From NCBI RefSeq assembly GCF_021605415.1, contig NZ_WKEQ01000020.1, positions 1 through 64,000 on the forward strand: a stretch of DNA of 64,000 nt. The letters are read 5' to 3'. Under the pieces are notes generated by a model. The model did not search any database. It saw only the letters and a program-made list of their open reading frames with translations, and had not been told where the DNA came from. Source of the stretch: Pseudomonas syringae (GTDB taxonomy: Bacteria > Pseudomonadota > Gammaproteobacteria > Pseudomonadales > Pseudomonadaceae). Below, piece after piece: positions 8,818-17,926 of this stretch. The position numbers and the translations under genes are program-made. Within the stretch, counting starts at the first letter, position 1, and every line of letters starts with the position of its first letter.

Positions 8818-10008
8818 TCAGTCCTTCACGAACAGTTGGCGTGGCACGTTGCACAGGGTTTCGACGCCGGTGTCGGTGATCAAAATGCTCTCGGTGATTT
8901 CCAGGCCCCAATCGTCCATCCACAGCCCCGGCATGAAGTGGAAGGTCATGCCCGGTTGCAACACGCTGGTGTCGCCGGGGCGCAGGCTCATGGTGCGCTC
9001 GCCCCAGTCCGGTGGATAACTGATACCGATCGGGTAGCCGCAACGGCTGTCCTTGTGGATGCCGAATTTTTCCAGCACCTTGAAAAACGCTGCGGCGATG
9101 TCGCCCGTGGTGTTGCCCGGCTTCGCCGCTTCGAGGCCAGCGGCGATGCCTTCGACCACGGCTTTTTCGCCGTCGAGGAAATGCTGCGGCGGCTTGCCGA
9201 GGTAGATCGTGCGCGACAGCGGGCAGTGATAACGTTTGTAGCACCCGGCGATTTCGAAGAAAGTGCCGGCACCCTTTTCGAACGGCGTGTCGTCCCAGGT
9301 CAGGTGCGGCGCGCTGGCGTCGGCGCCGGTCGGCAACAGCGGCACGATGGCCGGGTAATCGCCGCCATGGCCGTCGGCGCCGAGGATGCCGCTGCTGTAG
9401 ATCTCGGCCACCAGTTCGTTTTTGCGCATGCCCGGTTCGATGCGTTCGAGGATCCGCCCGTGCATGTTTTCAACGATGCGCGCGGCGATGCGCATGTAGG
9501 CGATTTCCTGCGGCGACTTGATCGCGCGCTGCCAGTTCACCAGACCGACCGCGTCGATCAATTTGGCTTTCGGCAAGTGCTTTTGCAGCGACAGATACGC
9601 CGCTGCACTGAAGTAATAGTTGTCCATCTCCACGCCGATGGTCAGCGCATCCCAGCCGCGAGCGGTGATGACTTCGCGGGACAGGTAATCCATCGGATGA
9701 CGTTCGCGCGACTGCACGTAGATGTCCGGGTAACCGACGATGTTGTCCTGCTGCATGAACACCGTGCGCTTGGCACCGTTGGCGTCCTGGCCGCGACCGA
9801 ACCACACCGGTTCGCCGTCGAGGGCCAGCAGCACGCACTGGTGAACGTAGAACGACCAACCGTCGTAGCCCGTCAGCCAGGCCATGTTCGACGGATCGGT
9901 GACCAGCAACAGCTCGATGCCCTGCGCCTGCATGGCCACACGCACCTTGGCCAGACGCTGGGCATATTCTTCCCGTTCGAACGGGAGATTGACGACTATC
10001 TGAGACAT
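8818..10008 (-). CDS. doeA: Ectoine hydrolase DoeA (EutD), M24 family
   Basis: A 396-residue pita-bread-fold protein of the M24 peptidase family, with an N-terminal creatinase-like domain (about 10-165) and a C-terminal catalytic domain. It opens the ectoine ring to N-acetyl-2,4-diaminobutyrate. Assignment rests on whole-protein resemblance and direct linkage to doeB and eutBC. The ATG at 10008 is chosen (AGAGGG and AGG upstream); an upstream start in the same frame adds nine residues. It is followed by doeB after 3 bp. Confidence 0.92.
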   Translation of the reverse strand: MSQIVVNLPFEREEYAQRLAKVRVAMQAQGIELLLVTDPSNMAWLTGYDGWSFYVHQCVLLALDGEPVWFGRGQDANGAKRTVFMQQDNIVGYPDIYVQSRERHPMDYLSREVITARGWDALTIGVEMDNYYFSAAAYLSLQKHLPKAKLIDAVGLVNWQRAIKSPQEIAYMRIAARIVENMHGRILERIEPGMRKNELVAEIYSSGILGADGHGGDYPAIVPLLPTGADASAPHLTWDDTPFEKGAGTFFEIAGCYKRYHCPLSRTIYLGKPPQHFLDGEKAVVEGIAAGLEAAKPGNTTGDIAAAFFKVLEKFGIHKDSRCGYPIGISYPPDWGERTMSLRPGDTSVLQPGMTFHFMPGLWMDDWGLEITESILITDTGVETLCNVPRQLFVKD

Positions 10009-10050
10009 GCACCTGCCCTCTGATAAATGACGCACGGATGAAAAAAACGG

Positions 10051-11043
10051 TTAACTGCCGAACTGAAAACCCTTGCCCGCCGCGCGCGCGCGCTCGAACG
10101 CCAGATTGGCCATGGCGGTGTCCTGGGCGCCGGTGCCGGTCAGGTCGCACAAGGTGATCTGCGCCGCATCGCTGCGACCGGGACGCTGGCCGGCGAGCAC
10201 CTGGCCCAGCTCGGCGAAGCTTGATTCGTCGCTGACCACACCGGCCGCGAGGGCGTGATGCAACTCGCCGAGAATTCGCGTCTGGCTCAAGCGGTCGGCC
10301 ACGTAGCGGTCAACCTCTGCCAGCACGGACGGGGCAATTTCGTTTTTGTGTTCGGCATCGGAGCCCATGGCGGTGATGTGCAGGCCGGGCCGCAAATGGC
10401 GGGGTTCGATCAATGGCTCGCGGCTTGGCGTGCAGGTGATCGCGATGTCGATGTCGGTCATCGCCTCGTCGATGCTTGCGCAGGGCATCACCGCCAGACC
10501 GCTGTCGCGGGCCAGTTCGGTGCTGAAGGCCTGCGCCTTGGCGAAGTCGCGGGCCCAGACCCGCACACGCTCGATCGGGCGCACCAGGCGCAACGCCTGC
10601 AACTGCAACGCTGCCTGCTCGCCGGCACCGATCAGCGCTACGCTGCGGCTGTCGGCTCGCGACAATGCCCGCGCTGCCACCGCGCCTGCCGCTGCCGTGC
10701 GCACGGCGGTCAGATAGCCGTTATCGAGCAACAAGGCATCGAGCAAACCGGTGCGCGCCGAAAGCAGCATCATCATGCCGTTGAGGCTCGGCAGACCCAG
10801 CTTCGGGTTGTCGAAAAAGCCCGGGCTGACCTTGATCGCAAAACGCTCCAGCCCCGGCAGATAAGCGGTTTTCACGTCCACTTCGCCGTTGTGCTCGGGG
10901 ATGTCCAGGCGCAAGATCGGCGGCATCGCCACGGCGGCGGTGGCCAGCAGCACGAAGGCTTGCTCGATGGCCTCAATGCTCGCCAGATCCAGCGCCACGC
11001 AAGCGCGCAGATCGGCTTCGCTCAACAGGGTGACGTCACTCAT
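10051..11043 (-). CDS. eutC: Ectoine utilization protein EutC (ornithine cyclodeaminase/mu-crystallin family)
   Basis: A 330-residue NAD(P)-binding protein of the ornithine cyclodeaminase/mu-crystallin family. The Rossmann loop is GAGEQA (139-144), after the family motif around residues 55-115. EutA, EutB and EutC are thought to convert 5-hydroxyectoine towards ectoine; the exact EutC reaction is not settled by sequence. GGAGG precedes the ATG at 11043. The gene sits between eutB (25 bp upstream) and doeA (42 bp downstream). Confidence 0.88.
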   Translation of the reverse strand: MSDVTLLSEADLRACVALDLASIEAIEQAFVLLATAAVAMPPILRLDIPEHNGEVDVKTAYLPGLERFAIKVSPGFFDNPKLGLPSLNGMMMLLSARTGLLDALLLDNGYLTAVRTAAAGAVAARALSRADSRSVALIGAGEQAALQLQALRLVRPIERVRVWARDFAKAQAFSTELARDSGLAVMPCASIDEAMTDIDIAITCTPSREPLIEPRHLRPGLHITAMGSDAEHKNEIAPSVLAEVDRYVADRLSQTRILGELHHALAAGVVSDESSFAELGQVLAGQRPGRSDAAQITLCDLTGTGAQDTAMANLAFERARAAGKGFQFGS

Positions 11044-11068
11044 GCTGCCCTCCGGTTTTTATGGGTTT

Positions 11069-12040
11069 TCAGGCGTCTGCGCCGCTGAGCACGCGCAGGT
11101 GTTGTTGGGTGTCGACATTGCGTCCGCTGACCACAATGACCACCGGCCCACGCGGCGCTATCAAGCCGTCGAGCACTGCCGCGATCCCCACCGCCGCCGC
11201 GCCCTCAAGCACCAGCCGTTCTTCGTGATAGGCATGGCGCAGGGCATTGGCGATAGAGCTTTCGCTGAGCAGATGCAGGTGATCGCAGGTGTCGCGGGTC
11301 ATGCTGAAGGTGTACCGGTTGTCGAGGCCGATGCCGCCGCCGAGGGAATCGGCCAGGGTCGGCAGTTCTTCGACTTCCACCGGATGTCCGACGGCAAGGC
11401 TGGCGTGCATCGCCGCACCGCGCTGCATGCTGATGCCATGAGTGGTGATGCGCGGATTGGCGCTTTTGATGGCCAGCGCTACGCCAGCGAACAGGCCGCC
11501 GCCGGACAACGGCACCAGCACATGGGCGACGTCCGGTTGCTGCTCGAGAATTTCCAGGCCCAAGGTGCCCTGCCCGGCGATGATCGCCGGATGATCGAAC
11601 GGCGGCAGCAACGTCGCACCGTGGTCGCGGGCGATGCGTTCGGCTTCACGCTGGGCATCGTCTTGGGACTGGCCGACGATGCACACCTCGGCACCGAGAT
11701 CACGAATCGCCTGCACCTTGTTCGCCGGCACCAGGTTCGACAGGCAAATGGTCGCCTTCACGCCCAACCGCGACGCTGCATACGCCAGTGCCCGACCATG
11801 ATTGCCGGTAGACGCGGCCACCACGCCACGCTGTTTCTGTTCGTCGTCGAGTTGCGCCACGGCATTGCTCGCACCGCGTAATTTGAAGCTGCCGGTGATC
11901 TGCAAGGACTCGAGCTTCAGATAAACCGGCACGCCCAACCGGCGCGACAGGCTCGGCGAATGCTCCATGGGCGTGCGCCGCACCAGCGCTTCGATGCGCT
12001 GGCGGGCGAGGTAAACATCGTTTAGTTGCAGTGCTGGCAT
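11069..12040 (-). CDS. eutB: Hydroxyectoine utilization dehydratase EutB (threonine dehydratase-like)
   Basis: A 323-residue fold-type II PLP enzyme close to threonine/serine dehydratases. The PLP lysine lies in GSFKLRGA (Lys53), and the phosphate-binding glycine loop is SGGGLFAG (about 184-191). In hydroxyectoine users it is thought to eliminate the 5-hydroxyl group. The ATG at 12040 is used; a TTG six codons earlier is less likely. It is the first gene of eutB-eutC-doeA-doeB, and a conserved 17-bp motif lies 58 bp upstream. Confidence 0.87.
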   Translation of the reverse strand: MPALQLNDVYLARQRIEALVRRTPMEHSPSLSRRLGVPVYLKLESLQITGSFKLRGASNAVAQLDDEQKQRGVVAASTGNHGRALAYAASRLGVKATICLSNLVPANKVQAIRDLGAEVCIVGQSQDDAQREAERIARDHGATLLPPFDHPAIIAGQGTLGLEILEQQPDVAHVLVPLSGGGLFAGVALAIKSANPRITTHGISMQRGAAMHASLAVGHPVEVEELPTLADSLGGGIGLDNRYTFSMTRDTCDHLHLLSESSIANALRHAYHEERLVLEGAAAVGIAAVLDGLIAPRGPVVIVVSGRNVDTQQHLRVLSGADA

Positions 12041-12097
12041 GACCGCATCCCGACTCAAGTGTTGGGCGCAGTCTAAGAGGGCTGAATTGTCGTGATG

Positions 12098-12114
12098 AAT
12101 GTACTAGGGCAATT
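12098..12114 (-). promoter_or_regulatory. Candidate EnuR operator upstream of eutB
   Basis: On the - strand it reads AATTGCCCTAGTACATT. It matches the sequence at 13603-13619 at 14 of 17 positions (AATTG-Y-CCTAGT-R-CA-W-T). Of the two, this copy sits where the eutB promoter should be and the other serves the enuR/ehuB gap. Assignment to EnuR is inference. Confidence 0.5.
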
Positions 12115-12147
12115 TAGTCGACAAACTTTTTTGCCCCGGGACACTGC

Positions 12148-13542
12148 TCAAAAATCGTGGATTTGCGGGTACTGGCCGAAAATTTCGCGCATGCCGATCA
12201 GCGCTTCGCGCATCTCTTCATCGCTGCATTCAGCGCCGACACACACACGAACCGCCCGAGGCCGAGGGGTGCCGCGCACGGTGAACGGATCGGGGGACGT
12301 GACCGCAATGTGTCGATGACGCAGCGCTCGCACCAGGCCGTCGACTTCCCAGTGTTTGGGAATACCGACCCACGCACTCAAGGCATTCGGGTGCTGCCCG
12401 AGCAGGTATTCGCCGAGGTATTCGCTGACCATCGCCTGTCGGCTGACCAGCAGGCGGCGCTGCAATTGCACCAGCGTGTCGGCGCGCCCGTCGCGAATCC
12501 AGCGCGCCGCGATCTCGGACACCATCGGCGTGGCCATCCAGCTGTTCACCCGCAAGATGCTTTCGGTGCGCAACGCCAGACGCTTGGGCACCACCAGATA
12601 ACCGATGCGCAAACCGGTCAGCACCGACTTGGTCATGCTCGTGCAATAGAACGACAGTTCCGGCAGGTAATGGCTGATCGGCGGCGCACGCTGTTCGTCG
12701 AGCAACGGGCCGTAGACGTCGTCTTCGATGATGTGCACGCCGAAGCGCCGGGCGATGTCGGCGATTTCCCGGCGACGGCTGTCCGGCATCAGGCTGGTGG
12801 TGGGGTTATTGAGGTTCGGCGTGCAGACCAGCGCGGTGATACGTTCGTTGCTGCACATGTCCTCGAAGTGTTCCGGGTCGATGCCATAGCGATCCATCTC
12901 CAGACCTTTGAGGGTGAAGCCGAGCACTTGGGAATTGCCGATCACGCCGTGGTCGGTCAAGCCTTCGCAGAGCACCACGTCATCCGGACCCGCCAATGAG
13001 GCAAGGGCGAGAAAGATGCCGTGGGCGGCGCCGTTGGTGATCAGGATGTCGTCGCGTTCGACCTTCAGGCCCTGACGGCCGATCCAGTGCATCGCCGCTT
13101 CACGGTGGGATTCAAAACCGGCAATCGGACGAAAGGCATGAATCCACGGCTGGTCGTCTTCGGTACTGAGTTCGCGACAGGTTTCGCGCCAGAACTGATC
13201 GTGCTCGCGGGTATGCAGAATCCGCGTGATGGAAAAATCCACCAGCGCCCGTTCGGAACTGTCGAGGATATACGTGGCGACCCGGTCGCTCATGCGCCGC
13301 GAGACAAAACTGCCGCGCCCGACTTCGCAACGCACCAACCCCTGGCGCTCCAGTTCCTTGTAGGCATTGGTGACGGTCTGCACGCTGATGCCCATGGCGT
13401 CGGCGACCTGCCGTTGTGGTGGCAGGCGCTGATCGTTGGCCAGCACCCCTTGCTCAATGTCGTCGGCGATGGCCTGAACCAGAATCTTGTATTTCGATTC
13501 GCCGCTGCGGGCGATTTCCAGTGCTGCTTTCCACTTGTCCAT
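12148..13542 (-). CDS. enuR: MocR/GntR-type regulator of ectoine catabolism EnuR
   Basis: A 464-residue MocR-type regulator. An N-terminal GntR winged HTH (about 18-85) is joined to an aminotransferase-like domain with the PLP lysine in SMTKSVLTG (Lys305) and the cofactor Asp in IIEDDVYG. In characterised ectoine users EnuR represses uptake and catabolic genes and responds to the ectoine breakdown products N-alpha-acetyl-diaminobutyrate and diaminobutyrate. The ATG at 13542 is chosen because the open frame above it is not conserved-looking. It is divergent from ehuB and convergent with nothing. Confidence 0.9.
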   Translation of the reverse strand: MDKWKAALEIARSGESKYKILVQAIADDIEQGVLANDQRLPPQRQVADAMGISVQTVTNAYKELERQGLVRCEVGRGSFVSRRMSDRVATYILDSSERALVDFSITRILHTREHDQFWRETCRELSTEDDQPWIHAFRPIAGFESHREAAMHWIGRQGLKVERDDILITNGAAHGIFLALASLAGPDDVVLCEGLTDHGVIGNSQVLGFTLKGLEMDRYGIDPEHFEDMCSNERITALVCTPNLNNPTTSLMPDSRRREIADIARRFGVHIIEDDVYGPLLDEQRAPPISHYLPELSFYCTSMTKSVLTGLRIGYLVVPKRLALRTESILRVNSWMATPMVSEIAARWIRDGRADTLVQLQRRLLVSRQAMVSEYLGEYLLGQHPNALSAWVGIPKHWEVDGLVRALRHRHIAVTSPDPFTVRGTPRPRAVRVCVGAECSDEEMREALIGMREIFGQYPQIHDF

Positions 13543-13602
13543 CGGCGTTGAACCCGCGTGTTTGCCAGTGCCGACAGCATCCCGCGAGAATCCGGGCAAA
13601 GC

Positions 13603-13619
13603 AATTGTCCTAGTGCAAT
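13603..13619 (+). promoter_or_regulatory. Candidate EnuR operator between enuR and ehuB
   Basis: Reads AATTGTCCTAGTGCAAT and is followed by the small palindrome CAATGCATTG (13616-13625). It lies 61 bp before enuR and about 185 bp before ehuB in the 262-bp divergent gap, and has a near-identical copy in front of eutB. The factor is unknown; EnuR is the obvious candidate. Confidence 0.5.
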
Positions 13620-13804
13620 GCATTGTTGCGCGGGGCTTTTGTATGCTCGGGTCAAGGTCGATGCACAGGCCGGCGATACACGCCGCCAACAACAATCAAT
13701 CGACCTGTACCGGAACGCGGTTCCCGTACGCTTTGCTCTTGTCACACTGCCTCCTAACACAGAGCCGTCAACGACGGGTCCACAAGAAACAGGAGATTTT
13801 ATCG

Positions 13805-14665
13805 ATGAGCAATTCCTCTTCCCGCACCTCCCATGCTTTGCGTCACCTGTTCGTGGCTTGCGCGATGTTCGGCCTCGCCGCCGGCGCCCACGCCGCGACC
13901 ACGCTGGAAACCATTACGCAGAACAGCAGCCTGCGCATCGGTTACGCCAACGAAACCCCGTTCGCTTACACCGAGACCGATGGCCGGGTGACCGGTGAAT
14001 CGCCGGAAATCGCCAAAGCCATCTTCGCCAAAATGGGCATCAAGCAGGTCAACGGCGTGTTGACCGAGTGGGGTTCGCTGATCCCCGGCCTGCGCGCCAA
14101 GCGTTTCGACGTGATCGCCGCCGGCATGTACATCACTCCGGAACGTTGCAAGCAGGTGATTTTCACCGACCCGCAATACCAATTGCCGGACGCCTTGCTC
14201 ACCGCCAAGGGCAATCCGAAAAACCTGCACAGCTATGAAGACGTCGCCAAGAATCCTGACGTGAAACTGGCGATCATGGCCGGCACGGTCAACCTGAAAT
14301 ACGCGCGGGATTCGGGCGTCACCGACGCGCAAATCCTGCAAGTGCCGGACACCACCGCCCAGTTGCAAGCCGTGCGCGCCGGTCGCGCCGACGCCGCTGT
14401 CGGCACGCAATTGACCATGAAGGGCCTGGCGTCCAAGGGTGGCGAGAAGGTCGAAGCGGTTACCGAATTCAAGGATGACCCGTCGCACATTGGCTACGGC
14501 GCCCTCGCCTTCCGCCCGGAAGACAAGGACCTGCGTGATGCGGTCAACGCCGAGCTGAAAAAGTGGCTGGGCTCGGAGGAACACCTGAAAACGGTCGCAC
14601 CGTTCGGCTTCGACAAGGCCAACGTGACCACCAAAACGGCTGCCGAGTTGTGCAATCCTGCTTAA
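13805..14665 (+). CDS. ehuB: Ectoine/hydroxyectoine ABC transporter substrate-binding protein EhuB
   Basis: A 286-residue periplasmic binding protein of the amino-acid type (cluster 3). A Sec signal peptide ends at AHA (residue 30). The mature part begins with the family pattern RIGYANETPFAYTE, whose aromatic residues are suited to cage the ectoine cation. The ATG at 13805 has AGGAG upstream. It is the first gene of ehuBCDA and is divergent from enuR. Confidence 0.9.
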   Translation: MSNSSSRTSHALRHLFVACAMFGLAAGAHAATTLETITQNSSLRIGYANETPFAYTETDGRVTGESPEIAKAIFAKMGIKQVNGVLTEWGSLIPGLRAKRFDVIAAGMYITPERCKQVIFTDPQYQLPDALLTAKGNPKNLHSYEDVAKNPDVKLAIMAGTVNLKYARDSGVTDAQILQVPDTTAQLQAVRAGRADAAVGTQLTMKGLASKGGEKVEAVTEFKDDPSHIGYGALAFRPEDKDLRDAVNAELKKWLGSEEHLKTVAPFGFDKANVTTKTAAELCNPA

Positions 14666-14682
14666 GGCTCAATAGTCGAAAC

Positions 14683-14708
14683 AGGCATGGCGCCTTGGCG
14701 CGATGCCT
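14683..14708 (+). other. Intercistronic hairpin between ehuB and ehuC
   Basis: AGGCAT (14683-14688) pairs with ATGCCT (14703-14708), with further G-C pairing inside. No T tract follows. Such hairpins after binding-protein genes commonly stabilise the upstream message or reduce read-through, which would keep EhuB in excess over the permeases. Confidence 0.55.
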
Positions 14709-14743
14709 ATTCCCTGCTTAATCCGGATGGTCAGGTTTAAACC

Positions 14744-15403
14744 ATGGGCGAATTACTTCCGCTGTTGATACAAGGCGCCTGGGTCACGCTTCAGGTGACC
14801 TTCTTCGGTTCGATTCTGGCGATTATTGCGGCGATTCTCGCGGCACTCGGGCGCATGTCGCCGTGGCGGGCGCTGCGCTGGTTTTCGGTTGCCTACATTG
14901 AAGTGTTTCGCGGCACCTCGTTGCTGGTGCAATTGTTCTGGCTGTTTTTCGTGCTGCCGCTGCCGCCGTTCAATCTAGAGTTGAGCTCTTACAGCGTGGC
15001 CATCGTCGGCCTCGGCTTACACATCGGCGCTTATGGCGCGGAGGTGATGCGCGGTGCAATCAGCTCGGTGGCGAAGGGTCAATACGAAGCGGCGACGGCA
15101 CTGAATTTCAGTGGCTACAAGCGCTTTCGGCGGATCATTCTGCCGCAGGCATTGCTCGCGGCGATTCCACCGGGCACGAACCTGCTGATCGAGTTGCTGA
15201 AAAATACGTCGCTGGTGTCATTGATTACGTTGTCGGACTTGAGCTTTCGCGCCCGGCAACTGGATCAGGCGACCTTCCAGACCCTGGAAATCTTTAGCCT
15301 GGCGCTGGTGATGTATTTCATCCTGGCGCAAGCGATCAACCTGGGCATGCGCAGCGTCGAGCGTCGACTGGCGCGCGGCCGGATGCGTGGAGGTCTGTCA
15401 TGA
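14744..15403 (+). CDS. ehuC: Ectoine/hydroxyectoine ABC transporter permease EhuC
   Basis: A 219-residue inner-membrane permease of the HisMQ type, with about five transmembrane helices. The EAA loop for contact with the ATPase is EAATALNFSGYKRFRRIILPQA (about 118-139). It ends by a 4-bp ATGA overlap with ehuD. Confidence 0.9.
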   Translation: MGELLPLLIQGAWVTLQVTFFGSILAIIAAILAALGRMSPWRALRWFSVAYIEVFRGTSLLVQLFWLFFVLPLPPFNLELSSYSVAIVGLGLHIGAYGAEVMRGAISSVAKGQYEAATALNFSGYKRFRRIILPQALLAAIPPGTNLLIELLKNTSLVSLITLSDLSFRARQLDQATFQTLEIFSLALVMYFILAQAINLGMRSVERRLARGRMRGGLS

Positions 15404-16056
15404 CCCTGTTCGACTGGGCGTATGCCTGGCAGATCCTGCCCGATCTGCTGCGCGCTTCACTCAATACCGTGGGCATCACGCTGATCGGTTTTCTGATCGC
15501 CATCGTGCTCGGGCTGTTTCTTGCCATTGGCCGACGTAGCCGATTGTTCTGGCTGTCATGGCCGGTCGCCGGGATCATCGAGTTCATCCGCAGCACGCCG
15601 CTGCTGATCCAGGTGTATTTCCTTTACTACGTGCTGCCCAACTACGGCGTGAGCATGAGCGCCATGCAGGTGGGGATTATCGGCATCGGCGTGCATTACG
15701 CCTGCTACATCGCCGAGGTCTATCGCGGCGGCCTCGATGCGGTGCCACGGGCGCAATGGGAGGCGGTGACCGCGTTGAACATCGCGCCGTACAGCGCCTA
15801 TCGCAACATCATTCTGCCCCAGGCTTTGCGGCCGATTCTGCCGCCGCTGGGCAACTATCTTGTGGCGATGCTGAAAGACACGCCGGTGCTGTCCGCCATT
15901 ACCGTGGTGGAAATCATGCAGCAGGCCAAGAACATTGGCTCCGAGAACTTCCGCTACCTGGAACCGATCACCATGGTCGGCCTGTTCTTCCTCGCCCTGA
16001 GCATCGCTTTGGCTTATCTGGTACGGCGCCTCGAAGTGCGCCTGGAGCTACGCTAA
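15400..16056 (+). CDS. ehuD: Ectoine/hydroxyectoine ABC transporter permease EhuD
   Basis: A 218-residue second HisMQ-type permease, expected to form a heterodimer with EhuC. The EAA loop begins EAVTALNIAPYSAYRNI (about 122). It is translationally coupled to ehuC by a 4-bp overlap. Confidence 0.9.
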   Translation: MTLFDWAYAWQILPDLLRASLNTVGITLIGFLIAIVLGLFLAIGRRSRLFWLSWPVAGIIEFIRSTPLLIQVYFLYYVLPNYGVSMSAMQVGIIGIGVHYACYIAEVYRGGLDAVPRAQWEAVTALNIAPYSAYRNIILPQALRPILPPLGNYLVAMLKDTPVLSAITVVEIMQQAKNIGSENFRYLEPITMVGLFFLALSIALAYLVRRLEVRLELR

Positions 16057-16136
16057 TGACTTCTCCCCTTGCGAATTCCTCTGACCTTTCCCGGCGCGGC
16101 AACCTGACACCGCTGCACCCGCAGGAGGCCACGGCC

Positions 16137-16931
16137 ATGCAACAACCGACAGCGGTCAAGCCGATCGTCAGCTTCCAGGACGTCACCAAAAGCTACGGCA
16201 ATTTCACGGTGCTCGATCACCTGAACCTGGATGTCACGCCGGGCGAAAAAGTCGCGATCATCGGCCCCAGTGGCTCGGGCAAGTCGACACTGCTGCGGGT
16301 GTTGATGACCCTGGAAGGCATCGATGACGGGGTGATTCGCGTCGAAGATGACCTGCTGACCCACATGCCCAATCGCAACGGCGTGCTGGTGCCGGCCAAT
16401 GATCGGCATATCCGTCGGGTACGCGGCAAGATCGGCATGGTGTTTCAGAGTTTCAACCTGTTCCCGCACATGACCGCGCTGCAAAACGTCATCGAGGCGC
16501 CGGTGCAGGTCTTGGGCATGAAAGCGGCCGAGGCGCGCGAGCGGGCAGCGGATCTGCTGGAACTGGTGGGATTGGGCAGCAAATTGGGGCACTACCCTTC
16601 GCAGTTGTCAGGTGGTCAGCAGCAGCGGGTGGCGATCGCCCGGGCGTTGGCGATGCGGCCCAAAGTCATGCTGTTTGACGAGGTGACGTCGGCGCTGGAT
16701 CCGGAGTTGTGCGGTGAAGTGCTCAACGTGATCCGCAAGCTCGGTGCCGAACACAATCTGACCATGTTGATGGTCACTCACCAGATGGGTTTTGCCCGGG
16801 AATTCGCGGATCGGGTGTGCTTCTTCTACAAGGGCCAGATCCATGAACAAGGGACACCGGCGCAGATCTTTGAGCATCCGCAGCAGGAGCGCACTTGCGC
16901 GTTTCTGAGTGCGGTGAAAGAGGCCAACTAA
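16137..16931 (+). CDS. ehuA: Ectoine/hydroxyectoine ABC transporter ATP-binding protein EhuA
   Basis: An ATPase of the polar amino-acid uptake family, 264 residues from this start. Walker A is GPSGSGKS (43-50), the signature is LSGGQQQR, Walker B is VMLFDEVTSALD and the switch histidine lies in VTHQMG. The ATG at 16137 has AGGAGG eight bases upstream. An in-frame ATG at 16056 overlaps the ehuD stop and would add 27 non-conserved residues; it cannot be excluded. Confidence 0.9.
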   Translation: MQQPTAVKPIVSFQDVTKSYGNFTVLDHLNLDVTPGEKVAIIGPSGSGKSTLLRVLMTLEGIDDGVIRVEDDLLTHMPNRNGVLVPANDRHIRRVRGKIGMVFQSFNLFPHMTALQNVIEAPVQVLGMKAAEARERAADLLELVGLGSKLGHYPSQLSGGQQQRVAIARALAMRPKVMLFDEVTSALDPELCGEVLNVIRKLGAEHNLTMLMVTHQMGFAREFADRVCFFYKGQIHEQGTPAQIFEHPQQERTCAFLSAVKEAN

Positions 16932-16981
16932 ACAACATATGGTGCCTGTGCTGACCACAAAACGCGTGTACGACAGATAAA

Positions 16982-17008
16982 CCTGTGGGAGCTGGCTTGC
17001 CAGCGATG
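16982..17008 (+). repeat. REP element, single copy
   Basis: CCTGTGGGAGCTGGCTTGCC followed by AGCGATG, same family as the copies at 4030 and 7162. It lies 50 bp after ehuA. Confidence 0.85.
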
Positions 17009-17030
17009 AGGCCTGCAAATCCAACCCAAA

Positions 17031-17063
17031 AAAATGCCCGATCACCAGGATCGGGCATTTTTT
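17031..17063. terminator. Bidirectional terminator between ehuA and the OmpA-like gene
   Basis: ATGCCCGATC pairs with GATCGGGCAT, with A and T tracts on both sides. It can end ehuBCDA transcripts on the + strand and the OmpA-like gene on the - strand. Confidence 0.9.
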
Positions 17064-17077
17064 GTATCATCTGACGC

Positions 17078-17812
17078 TTACGGATACTGCTGAACAGTGC
17101 CCGGCTGTTGCTGCTGTCCGCCATATTCCTGACCCGGAATCGCCTTCAGGTTCACTTCAACCCGGCGGTTCTGCGCACGGCCATTGACGTCGCCGTTGCT
17201 GGCAATCGGGTTATCCGGGCCGGCGCCACGAGCAGTCAGGTTGGCACCGCTGACACCTTGCGATGTCAGGTAGGTCGCCACGCTCTGCGCGCGACGCTGG
17301 GACAGATCCATGTTGTGCTGACGGCTGCCGGTGCTGTCGGTGTAGCCGACGATTTCGATCTGGTTCTGGTTGAACTCCTTGAGGGAGTTGGCCAGGTTGT
17401 TCAGCGGCTGATAGAAGCTTGACGCGATGTTCGCCGAATCGGTGGCGAAGGTAATGTTGCCCGGCATGATCAGCTTGATCTGATCGCCCTGGCGCTGCAC
17501 TTCAACCCCGGTGTTGGCCATGCTGGCGCGCAGTTTCGCTTCCTGCTTGTCGGCGTAATAACCGTAACCGGCCGCAGAAGCACCCACCACTGCCGCGCCA
17601 ATCAGCGCGCCCTTGCCACGGTTATTGTGGTCGATGGCGGCACCGGCCAGTGCACCGGCCAACGCACCGAGCCCGCCGTATTTAGCGGTTTTGCTCATGC
17701 CTTGGGAGCCCCCGTCAGCCTGGCCCTGATTGTCATACGGATTGGGCGAGGCGCAACCGGCGAGCAAGGCCACGGCAGTAGCGGCAATAATCAAACGAGG
17801 CGTGGTGAACAT
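17078..17812 (-). CDS. OmpA family lipoprotein with glycine-zipper region
   Basis: A 244-residue predicted outer-membrane lipoprotein. The lipobox is LLAGC (Cys20). A Gly/Ala-rich segment (about 45-85) suggests a glycine-zipper, and the C-terminal OmpA domain (about 108-225) carries the peptidoglycan-binding pattern around LSQRRAQSVATYL. The tail is Gln-rich. AGGAG precedes the ATG. It resembles P. aeruginosa PA0833 in type and position. It probably tethers the outer membrane to peptidoglycan. Confidence 0.88.
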   Translation of the reverse strand: MFTTPRLIIAATAVALLAGCASPNPYDNQGQADGGSQGMSKTAKYGGLGALAGALAGAAIDHNNRGKGALIGAAVVGASAAGYGYYADKQEAKLRASMANTGVEVQRQGDQIKLIMPGNITFATDSANIASSFYQPLNNLANSLKEFNQNQIEIVGYTDSTGSRQHNMDLSQRRAQSVATYLTSQGVSGANLTARGAGPDNPIASNGDVNGRAQNRRVEVNLKAIPGQEYGGQQQQPGTVQQYP

Positions 17813-17926
17813 GGAAAGCTCCTACTTTTTTTGCATTCTGTGGTGCAGCGGTCACTGGAACGGCCCGTGCGGGCGTTGGATCATGACAATGCGGAATAAT
17901 TCCGCCGCATGCCCGTGACAAAATGT

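Noticed and set aside
8749..10023. A 424-codon + strand frame opposite doeA
   Set aside because: Antisense shadow of the M24 hydrolase; its Arg/His/Gln-rich composition is typical of such shadows.
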